From: a virus | IMG/VR virus record: IMGVR_UViG_3300012271_000011 | Coordinates: 1-64,000 of that record | Strand: one strand, 5' to 3' | Length of the DNA stretch: 64,000 bases | Shown: in pieces, positions 47,821-54,838 of the stretch | How positions within the stretch are numbered: position 1 is the first letter of the stretch | Layout: every line of letters begins with the position of its first letter | Position numbers and translations under genes: made by a program | Notes under the pieces: generated by a model | What the model saw: only the letters and a program-made list of their open reading frames with translations | Told to the model about the DNA's origin: nothing | The model's database searches: none

Positions 47821-49536
47821 AACGAAGATTTTGACGGAGTATTCTCCGCTATTATTACTTACAGACAACTTTTAAAACAAGGAATTAAACCTCGTAACAT
47901 TCGTATTGAAGGTATTCAATATGGAGATACAAATGCTGAAGTAGATAAAAAATTATCTAAGTCTAAAAGACAAATGGTTGCTTTAGTAGATTTTGCTCGT
48001 CTTCCTGAAGGTGTAAAGAAACCAGATTTCTGGTCAGACCATCATCAAAATGATGAACCTGAATCTACTGGTGGAGGTCGCACCGGTGCGACAGATTTTA
48101 AAAGTGATGCTTCTCATTTAGCTACTTTACATACAGAGAATATGGTAGATGGAAAAACTATTGATATAGTAAATAAAATTGATAGTGCCGGTTATACTGA
48201 CTTAACTGAAATATTAAAACTACCAAAAGATTTTCGTAAAGCTCGTAGATTAGAAAGACTTGGTATTCTTTGTAATGCATTACTAACTAAGTCAGGTATT
48301 TTAAAGAATTCTTCATTACTTCAAGAGTTTATAAAAAAGACAAAACCTTCTATTGTATCATTTTATAATAATATACTTACATATGTAAGATTAAATGATA
48401 TACAAGATGAGGCTATTAAAGAGCTTGCAAAAGATGAACCTAATTGGGATAAAGTAACTCAATCAAGAAAGGCTATGCCTAGTCAAAGAGCAGCAGAGAA
48501 AATAAAGACACCAGGGAAAGTATCAGCAAAAACTCGTATAAGAGCAATTGAGAAAAATGAGGATATGGATGAAGGTGCTTTAGAAGATTATGATAAACTT
48601 CAAGAGCTAAAGAAAAAAGGTGATAAGAGAACAGAAGCTGAAGAGGAAGAATATAAGGAACTTGTAAATCAACCTATAGAACAAATGAGAGCTCGTAGAG
48701 CAGCTAGTGCTGAGAAGGCAAAGACCTCTGGTGAACTTGTTCCCAAAGGTGCAGTAATATTACAAAGTAACCCAAGACTTCAAAGATATCTTTGGACACA
48801 AATGAATAAAGCTGGTTTGAAATATCCCTTTGTAATAAAAAAGTATGCTACCTTTTTACAAGTAGCTGTAAACCCAGAACTTCCTAAAGTAGTAAAGGAT
48901 TATGTTGATCTAGGAGAAGTTGCTACAAAGGTAATGGAAGAGATAAGAAAAAAATTTGAGAATAAATATAATTCTTGGGCTTTTAATATTATTGAAAAAG
49001 AAAGAGGTGGACATAAAGGTATCACTAATATTCCAGCTCTTGGAACCATAGGTTTAATGAAGAAAGCTGATAGAGAAGAGTTAAAATATCTTGAGGGCTT
49101 AGAGGATAGAATAAAAAAACTTAAAAATCTTGGTAGTAGAAAACTTGATGCAAAAGATAAAGAGAGATTAAAAGAGGCTCAAAAAATATTAAAGAGAAAA
49201 ACTACTTCTGATGTTGATAAGGAATATTATCAAAAGCTTGAAAAAATTCTTAATCCTACTATGGAAAAATTAATGCCAGAAAAGGCAAAGAAATTAAAAG
49301 AACTTAAAGATAAGAAAAAAGCAACTGCCGAGAAGAGAAAGAAAATAATGAATGAAATCATTGAAGAGTTTCAAAAACAATTTAGAGAAAAATTTAAAGC
49401 AGATGCTAATATGCCAGTAATAGGCAAAACTGGAATTAAACTAACTGGTGGGAAGAAAGAATACGAATTAGAAAATGAAAATACTACTATAAATAGAATG
49501 AGACAAATAGCAGAAGGAAATTTAATAGAACAATAA
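47821..49536 (+). CDS. DHH/DHHA1 phosphoesterase, main part
   Basis: About 571 codons from AAC GAA GAT. NEDFDGVFSAIIT continues the motif started by KIIHH; VDFARLPEGV, WSDHHQND (DHH) and the C-terminal ERGGHKGITNIPALG (DHHA1 substrate loop) are all present, with a long charged linker. DHH enzymes cleave nano-RNA, c-di-NMP or oligonucleotides. Without joining to 47648 there is no good start before the ATG at 47974. Confidence 0.7.
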   Translation, partial: NEDFDGVFSAIITYRQLLKQGIKPRNIRIEGIQYGDTNAEVDKKLSKSKRQMVALVDFARLPEGVKKPDFWSDHHQNDEPESTGGGRTGATDFKSDASHLATLHTENMVDGKTIDIVNKIDSAGYTDLTEILKLPKDFRKARRLERLGILCNALLTKSGILKNSSLLQEFIKKTKPSIVSFYNNILTYVRLNDIQDEAIKELAKDEPNWDKVTQSRKAMPSQRAAEKIKTPGKVSAKTRIRAIEKNEDMDEGALEDYDKLQELKKKGDKRTEAEEEEYKELVNQPIEQMRARRAASAEKAKTSGELVPKGAVILQSNPRLQRYLWTQMNKAGLKYPFVIKKYATFLQVAVNPELPKVVKDYVDLGEVATKVMEEIRKKFENKYNSWAFNIIEKERGGHKGITNIPALGTIGLMKKADREELKYLEGLEDRIKKLKNLGSRKLDAKDKERLKEAQKILKRKTTSDVDKEYYQKLEKILNPTMEKLMPEKAKKLKELKDKKKATAEKRKKIMNEIIEEFQKQFREKFKADANMPVIGKTGIKLTGGKKEYELENENTTINRMRQIAEGNLIEQ

Positions 49537-49597
49537 GTATTTTTTTATTTTTATTTTCCCTGTCTAAAGTTTAATAAAATTGAAATGTTGGAAGAAA

Positions 49598-49626
49598 AAA
49601 AAGCAGAGGTTTAAACCTCTGCTTTA
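49598..49626. terminator. Bidirectional terminator
   Basis: Perfect stem AAAGCAGAGGTTT/AAACCTCTGCTTT between convergent genes. Confidence 0.85.
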
Positions 49627-49883
49627 TTATTTAGAAAACTTTTCTTTATCATATTATATCCATATGAACTTATACCTGTATAGACAAATACATTCTTTAA
49701 ATATAATTGCCAACCAAATGGTTCTGTAATAAACAATGCTGCTACAAAACTTAGTATAAGCGGAAGCAGAATATAAAACTTTTTAAACTTATTTCCTGCA
49801 TCAAGCTTATTTTTTATAAGTTCTGATATTCCCACAATAGCACCTAATATAGATGCATCTATTCCTAAATTTATAAAATCCAT
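49611..49883 (-). CDS. Holin-like membrane protein
   Basis: 90 residues with an N-terminal hydrophobic stretch (ILGAIVGISELI), a second helix (ILLPLILSFVAALFI) and a third weaker one, then a Lys tail, like class II/III holins. It clusters with another membrane protein and a lipase, fitting a lysis cassette. Its stop lies within the terminator stem. Confidence 0.55.
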   Translation of the reverse strand: MDFINLGIDASILGAIVGISELIKNKLDAGNKFKKFYILLPLILSFVAALFITEPFGWQLYLKNVFVYTGISSYGYNMIKKSFLNNKAEV

Positions 49884-49894
49884 TTAATTCCTCC

Positions 49895-50137
49895 CTATAA
49901 ATCTTCTACTCTTATTTTTTCTTTTTTTTGTTTATGCCTTAATTCAATAAATTGTAACAATAAGGATTTTCTTTCTCTTAACCTATCAAATTGAAAACCT
50001 TCTTTGCTTATTTTCATTTTACGATTAGCCAGTTCATTTATTACAAATAATAAACCTACTAAAAGAGCAACTAAAAATCCCATTATAAACCATTGGGGTA
50101 ATGTGTAAAAACCTTCCCAAAAACTCATTAGTCCCAC
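49895..50137 (-). CDS. Single-pass membrane protein of lysis-like cluster
   Basis: 80 residues: a transmembrane helix at about 17-35 (FIMGFLVALLVGLLFVINE), then a charged basic cytoplasmic tail. Could be a spanin or holin partner. Overlaps the lipase gene by ten bases. Confidence 0.5.
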   Translation of the reverse strand: MGLMSFWEGFYTLPQWFIMGFLVALLVGLLFVINELANRKMKISKEGFQFDRLRERKSLLLQFIELRHKQKKEKIRVEDL

Positions 50138-50736
50138 CTATCCCAATATTTAAGATGATCCCAAGGCCAAAAACGAAAGAAACTAGGCCATCTACCTTTA
50201 TGTATAAATTCACCTACATGTTTATATCCTCCGATAAACCAAGGAAGACCTGGGACCATATCCCAACTTAATTGAACTCTTGTTAGAGTTTTCCATCTAT
50301 CTTTAGGTGCTCTCCAACTCACTACTCTTGGACATCCAAAAATTACAGTAGTTGGTTCTATTTTAATATTAAACACTATATCTTCATGAGCTAGTAGAGC
50401 GATTGCAGATCCTTGAGAGAATCCAGATATTTCTACTTTTTTAATACCATCAGTTAAATTCAACACTTCATCTCTTATAGATTTCCATTTTTCAAGAAAT
50501 CCTTTATGGACTTTAAACTTTACTGACATATCTTTATATGGAACTCTTTTAATTGAAAAGTTTTGTCTCCAATCAGTAGTAAGTTTTTTATTTTTATAGT
50601 AAGTTCCATCAGAGCCACAAAAGGATAGATACATGGTATCATCATCTATACGATGATACCATTCTGTATCTGTTTCTTTATTTTCATGGTTCCAATCATA
50701 GCCATCTGCTAAATTCCACCAATATTTTAAATCCAT
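50128..50736 (-). CDS. Class 3 lipase-like alpha/beta hydrolase
   Basis: 202 residues. VHKGFLEKW, nucleophile elbow ISGFSQGSA (GxSxG) and VIFGCPRV are the fungal/class 3 lipase signatures; Asp (SWDMVPG) and His (YKHVGE) complete the triad. Beside holin-like genes it may attack host membrane lipids at lysis, or be a virion lipase. No signal peptide. Confidence 0.7.
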   Translation of the reverse strand: MDLKYWWNLADGYDWNHENKETDTEWYHRIDDDTMYLSFCGSDGTYYKNKKLTTDWRQNFSIKRVPYKDMSVKFKVHKGFLEKWKSIRDEVLNLTDGIKKVEISGFSQGSAIALLAHEDIVFNIKIEPTTVIFGCPRVVSWRAPKDRWKTLTRVQLSWDMVPGLPWFIGGYKHVGEFIHKGRWPSFFRFWPWDHLKYWDRWD

Positions 50737-50916
50737 TTATTTTCCTTTAGAACAGGTGTTCCATGAGCAAATGTCTCTTCATTTGCTGCATATGTTGTAA
50801 GAATAGATCCACCAGAGGAGCCTTGGTTTACAGCAGTAACTAAAGACTTCACTTGCTGGAAAACCTGATGCGTTTATAAATACTTGATCGCCTTTTACGG
50901 CACTTTTTTCAGCCAT
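50727..50916 (-). pseudogene. Frameshifted small virion-type gene
   Basis: Begins MAEKSAVKGDQVFINASG in one frame; the natural continuation, QVFQQVKSLVTAVNQGSSGG and on to GTPVLKENKWI, lies in the +1 frame. Neither frame alone is sensible. Late motif directly upstream, with no ribosome site. Either a mutation or a programmed +1 shift near 50875. Confidence 0.5.
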
Positions 50917-50924
50917 ATTATTCT

Positions 50925-50940
50925 TTTAATTTAACTTTAC
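50925..50940 (-). promoter_or_regulatory. Candidate late promoter
   Basis: Minus-strand GTAAAGTTAAATTAAA upstream of the frameshifted gene and lipase cluster. Confidence 0.55.
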
Positions 50941-50950
50941 CACTCATATT

Positions 50951-50976
50951 ATAAAAAGCCCTCCAAAAAGGAGGGC
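50951..50976 (-). terminator. Terminator
   Basis: Minus-strand stem GCCCTCC/GGAGGGC followed by TTTTTAT, after the gene at 51013. Confidence 0.8.
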
Positions 50977-51012
50977 AGGTGTGGGAGGAGTGGGAGGAGT
51001 AGGATGCTTATC

Positions 51013-51516
51013 TTAATCCATCGCTTGACGGATTATTTTATATTCTTTATCTATAAATGGTTGGAAAGTCTCTGTTCCTTCATTCAAAGAAACCTCTGAG
51101 CCGCAAAGTCTTCCCATTTCATTTATTTTATATTTAATTAGACCGAGACCATTAGCAATAATTTCTTTATTGGAATTTTTACTAATTTTTTTATTTTCCA
51201 TAAGAGCTATAACATCATTATATGCAGTCTTAAGTCCATCAAATTTCATTCGTGAATAACTTTCACTAAGATAATTAGCCTTCTCTTGTCTTTTTTCTAT
51301 ACTATCAATTTTGAGCATAGCATTCTTTAAAGTTTTGATAAGCTTATCATCAGTATTTTCATTTACTAAGTTTTGAAGATGAATACCTAACAAATCACTT
51401 ATTTTATAAGCTTCCTCTGTCTCATCAAACTTTTCACGAATTTGTGCAACAGTTTTTAATTCTTTATATTTTTCGGTTCCTATCTTAACTTCTTCTAAAA
51501 GACCACCAAGTTTCAT
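51013..51516 (-). CDS. Late helical protein with capsid-targeting-like leader
   Basis: 167 residues starting MKLGGLLEEVKIGTE, chosen over an ATG nine bases upstream because of AAGGAT spacing. Leader LLE|E pattern; the rest is helical and charged. A double late motif lies at 51544-51565. Candidate internal protein. Confidence 0.5.
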   Translation of the reverse strand: MKLGGLLEEVKIGTEKYKELKTVAQIREKFDETEEAYKISDLLGIHLQNLVNENTDDKLIKTLKNAMLKIDSIEKRQEKANYLSESYSRMKFDGLKTAYNDVIALMENKKISKNSNKEIIANGLGLIKYKINEMGRLCGSEVSLNEGTETFQPFIDKEYKIIRQAMD

Positions 51517-51543
51517 TATTTCCATCCTTAAAAGCTTTTTATT

Positions 51544-51565
51544 TAACTTTACATCTTAACTTTAC
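51544..51565 (-). promoter_or_regulatory. Tandem late-motif copies
   Basis: Two GTAAAGTTAA copies 13 bp apart on the minus strand, overlapping the end of the 51562 gene. Confidence 0.5.
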
Positions 51566-51828
51566 ATCTTGTGCCGTTTAATGTATCTATCTACTTTTTC
51601 TTTTTGTTTGAGTGGAATTAATGAGAGAAACTTTTTATCCTTTTGAATTAATAAGTCTTTTACCGCTTCTTCTTTTACATCATATCCTAAACGACGACCA
51701 ATTGACTCTCCACCAGGTTTACGAATAAAATATTTCTTTCTAAATTCTCCACCAATCTTTTTACGATCATAGCTTATTTTATATTCTTCTCTTAAAACTT
51801 TATCTTCAAAAATATCTCTTACTTTCAT
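51562..51828 (-). CDS. Small basic protein
   Basis: 88 residues starting MKVRDIFEDKVLREEY, rich in Lys/Arg (KKIGGEFRKKYFIRK). The N-terminus weakly resembles the leader pattern. Function unknown. Confidence 0.5.
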   Translation of the reverse strand: MKVRDIFEDKVLREEYKISYDRKKIGGEFRKKYFIRKPGGESIGRRLGYDVKEEAVKDLLIQKDKKFLSLIPLKQKEKVDRYIKRHKM

Positions 51829-51855
51829 AATTCCTCCATTATTACCTTTACGTGG

Positions 51856-51870
51856 GAAAGTTAAGATTAT
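51856..51870 (+). promoter_or_regulatory. Late-like motif at start of 51869 gene
   Basis: GAAAGTTAAGATTATGG: the motif runs into the start codon, leaving no room for a ribosome site. Confidence 0.4.
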
Positions 51871-52492
51871 GGCAAACCCATTATATAACAGCTTAGTTAA
51901 TAAACTAAGAAAAACACAATATTCTCAATCAACTGGAACTAAACTTCTTTCTTTCGGAGCTATTTATTTAGGTTCATATACAAATTTCAAAAATGATCGC
52001 CAACCATTAATTTGGATACAATGGAGTGATCGTCAATACACTCATGGTATAAATCTGCATTATTTAAATAGATCTGACCGTGCTTGGTTTACAAGAATGG
52101 TTTATTTGTTAGCAAAAGGAAATCAAAAACTTACTCCAAAAAATATGTATCGCCTTTTAAAAATGAGACGATATAACATAGTAAAAACAGCATATAGAAA
52201 ATATTTTACTTCACTTTTAAATATGAGGTTAGTATCTGCTGGAGTGACAAATCTTCATAGTATGGTATATACTAATCATAGAGAAAGCTTTATACATCGG
52301 CTCAATAAACAAATACAACCTCAAGAAATATCAAAAGGTGCTACTCAAATATCCTATTCATCAGGAGAATTACAAGATCGTATTACACAATCAAGAAATT
52401 CTTATAATATAACACAAAGAACTTCATCAGAATCAACTAGACCGGCCTCTGGTTCTCCTGTTACAAGAAAAGCACCTTGGCTTAAGAATTAA
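51869..52492 (+). CDS. Probable virion or tail-completion protein
   Basis: 207 residues. Contains PLIWIQWSDRQYTHGINLHY and a basic, Ser/Thr/Pro-rich C-terminus (SESTRPASGSPVTRKAP). Convergent with the 52489 gene. The order among late genes suggests a tail, neck or DNA-end role, but no family is identified. Confidence 0.5.
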   Translation: MANPLYNSLVNKLRKTQYSQSTGTKLLSFGAIYLGSYTNFKNDRQPLIWIQWSDRQYTHGINLHYLNRSDRAWFTRMVYLLAKGNQKLTPKNMYRLLKMRRYNIVKTAYRKYFTSLLNMRLVSAGVTNLHSMVYTNHRESFIHRLNKQIQPQEISKGATQISYSSGELQDRITQSRNSYNITQRTSSESTRPASGSPVTRKAPWLKN

Positions 52493-52911
52493 AGTTTATA
52501 TCTTTTTAATAATTTACCACTCTCATCATATACTTCAACCGCATTAGTTTTTAAAATCATATCAGGAGATTTAGGATCGTTATCTTTTATCTTATTAAAA
52601 ATACCATCTCTTTGAAGATTCTTTTTCATTTGCCCAAAAACCTTTTGTTGCATTGGTGGTAAATCATTTACAGTAACATTCTTACCATTATATTGAATGA
52701 TCCATTTATTCAGGGTGGCTTCTGCTCTAAACTCTTTTATATATTGTCTTACTTTTTCCCTAAAGTCTTCGTTCTTCTTTGCTCTATTCCAATAAGAATA
52801 ACAAACAGCTGCTCTTTGTTTTATATTAGAAAACTTTTCATTCATCTCCTCATCACCCATACATCTTTCAATAAAATCACTTTCTTTTTCTTTTCCTCTA
52901 GGCGCTGGCAT
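52489..52911 (-). CDS. Conserved-type phage hypothetical protein
   Basis: 140 residues. N-terminal PAPRGKEKESDFIERCMGDE and KQRAAVCYSYW form a motif I associate with many phage structural-region proteins. The C-terminus has beta strands (NAVEVYDESGKLLKRYKL). Overlaps the end of the 51869 gene by four bases. Confidence 0.5.
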   Translation of the reverse strand: MPAPRGKEKESDFIERCMGDEEMNEKFSNIKQRAAVCYSYWNRAKKNEDFREKVRQYIKEFRAEATLNKWIIQYNGKNVTVNDLPPMQQKVFGQMKKNLQRDGIFNKIKDNDPKSPDMILKTNAVEVYDESGKLLKRYKL

Positions 52912-52963
52912 ATTATTTCTCCTTTAGTCACTTATTTATTTTTTTCTCAGATGAATTATAGGC

Positions 52964-53004
52964 TGTGCGTAAAACCCCTACTCTTTAGGGTAGGGGTTGT
53001 TAGC
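52964..53004 (+). repeat. Short TnpB/IS605-like right-end hairpin element
   Basis: TGTGCGTAAAACCCCTACTC, TTTAGGGTAGGGG, ending TTGTTAGC. Its last bases hold the stop codon of the opposite 28-residue gene. Confidence 0.55.
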
Positions 53005-53086
53005 TTAAATCACGATATACTTTTTTAATAAAGTCTTGATCTACTCCTGTAGCCTCTTTTTTTTTGCTTTTACCTTCAACTATCAT
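53000..53086 (-). CDS. 28-residue protein
   Basis: MIVEGKSKKKEATGVDQDFI followed by KKVYRDLS, with GGAG before the ATG and a late motif upstream. Its 3' end is capped by the repeat element, so it may be a truncated gene. Confidence 0.45.
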   Translation of the reverse strand: MIVEGKSKKKEATGVDQDFIKKVYRDLS

Positions 53087-53099
53087 TTATTTTCTCCAT

Positions 53100-53140
53100 G
53101 TTTATATTAACTTTGCTTTTGCTTCGGAAAGTTAAATATA
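53100..53140. promoter_or_regulatory. Divergent late-motif pair
   Basis: Minus-strand GCAAAGTTAATATAAA (53100-53115) faces the 28-residue gene, and plus-strand GGAAAGTTAAATATA (53126-53140) runs into the tail operon start. Confidence 0.5.
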
Positions 53141-54828
53141 TGGCAATACAAGACAAATCAATATATCCAACAACTTTTTTCAATATTCCTCATCCAGCTT
53201 CTCCTGTAGTCTCTATTCAATTTAGAACAAAAACAGCACAAGGAAAAAGTATTGATGATCCATCCCTATGGGAAGAGATAACATTTGACCCTAATAACTT
53301 TTTCAGTGAAATGTCTATTGAAGATGAGAGTGGATATCCTAAATTATCTTTAACTTTAGTAGACCAAAATTATACTTATTTAGAAAACACTATAGTAAAA
53401 ACTATGGTCGCTCAAAGACTATCAAATAAATTAGTAGAGAAACCAAATATATCAAAAGATGATACTGGGTATTTTGAATTTTTTGTTGATAAAAAGAAAT
53501 CAGCAAATATAAGAGTGAGAATAGGATATTCAGAGCAGAATTTAAATTCTTATATTTCAGATCCAGATTTTGAAGGAAAAGAATATTCATCAAGGGCAAA
53601 TAGTAATAGACCAGTAATAAGAAGTCCTTGGATTTATTTTATGATTACTGGTCTTGATATGAATATAATTGATAATGGTCTTCAAGTCACAATAGAAGGA
53701 AGAGACTCTATTGGTAGCTTTTTTGATAAAGCTGTTATGATACAAAAATTTGCAAAACTAAAAGGAACTCCAAAAAATATAATAAATAGAATAGGAGATC
53801 AAATAAAAGCATCTTCTAAAAAAGCCTCTGAGTCTGGAAGTGAGACAATTTGCATTGAAATTGTAGATGAACCACTTATGTATGTTAATCGTGATGGTGG
53901 TAAAGAAATTGATATAATGCTTGGTGGTAAACCGGTAGTAAGAGAGCTTAGAGATGGAACACGACAAGTAGAGACTCAGTATAAAAAGGTAAAACAATTA
54001 TTTCGTGAGATATGCTCAAAAATATCTCCTGTAATGTATAGAGAAGATGGAAGTAAAATACCTATTTCCTCTGATGGTAGTGCGGATGGAACAGAGGTAA
54101 ATAGTAAATCCTCTGAGATGAGAGAAAGCTATCCATATACTTTTTCTTTTGTTCGTAAGAATGATAAAGATGTAATACAATTTTATTATAAAGATCCAAG
54201 GAATGGTTTAAGACAACAACCTAATATAAGAACATATATATGGGGTGAGCATGGACAATCAATTGTTCAAAACGTAGATGTAACTGTATCGCAAGCCTTT
54301 AGTTATTTAAATCTTCCAATAATGAGTTTTGGGGAAGATGGAACAAAAGAGGTTTATATATCAAAAGCAAAAGATCCAAAAGAAGATGATAATATAAGTG
54401 AATTTGATTCTTCATTGGGTGGTATTGAGGATGTGTCAAATGCTTTAAATAATGCAGACTTTGATTTCACTTTTACCTCCGAGGTAATAAATACCTCTGA
54501 ATACGAAACAAATACAGATACAATAACCTCTTCTATGGCAGCTAAAAGAATGATGAGGTCATTTAATTCAAACATAAATGAAACAATAGCCGAAGGTAAC
54601 ATTACTTTGCAAGGAGATCCATTTTATTTCTTTGATGATAAAGTAAAACCTTTTCAATATATTATTAATTTAGTAATAAAAAGACCGAACTACATAGATA
54701 AAAATGGTGATTATGTTGAAGGTGGAAAAAGTTACTTATCTGGTTTATATAGAATAAAAAAAATAACTCATGCTATATCAGCAGGTTCTTATACTACTAA
54801 TCTTGAAGTTATAAAGACCCCCTTTTAA
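53140..54828 (+). CDS. Baseplate hub protein (T4 gp27 position)
   Basis: 563 residues from ATG at 53140. N-terminal IPHPASPVVSIQFRTK and MSIEDESGYPKLSLTLVDQN, and a C-terminal INLVIKRPNYIDKNGDYVEG GKSYLSGLYRIKKITH-like part resemble hub beta-barrels. It is first in the tail operon and directly before the tape measure, the order of T4 gene 27. No SD is visible; the late motif touches the start. Confidence 0.55.
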   Translation: MAIQDKSIYPTTFFNIPHPASPVVSIQFRTKTAQGKSIDDPSLWEEITFDPNNFFSEMSIEDESGYPKLSLTLVDQNYTYLENTIVKTMVAQRLSNKLVEKPNISKDDTGYFEFFVDKKKSANIRVRIGYSEQNLNSYISDPDFEGKEYSSRANSNRPVIRSPWIYFMITGLDMNIIDNGLQVTIEGRDSIGSFFDKAVMIQKFAKLKGTPKNIINRIGDQIKASSKKASESGSETICIEIVDEPLMYVNRDGGKEIDIMLGGKPVVRELRDGTRQVETQYKKVKQLFREICSKISPVMYREDGSKIPISSDGSADGTEVNSKSSEMRESYPYTFSFVRKNDKDVIQFYYKDPRNGLRQQPNIRTYIWGEHGQSIVQNVDVTVSQAFSYLNLPIMSFGEDGTKEVYISKAKDPKEDDNISEFDSSLGGIEDVSNALNNADFDFTFTSEVINTSEYETNTDTITSSMAAKRMMRSFNSNINETIAEGNITLQGDPFYFFDDKVKPFQYIINLVIKRPNYIDKNGDYVEGGKSYLSGLYRIKKITHAISAGSYTTNLEVIKTPF

Positions 54829-54838
54829 GGAATAATAC

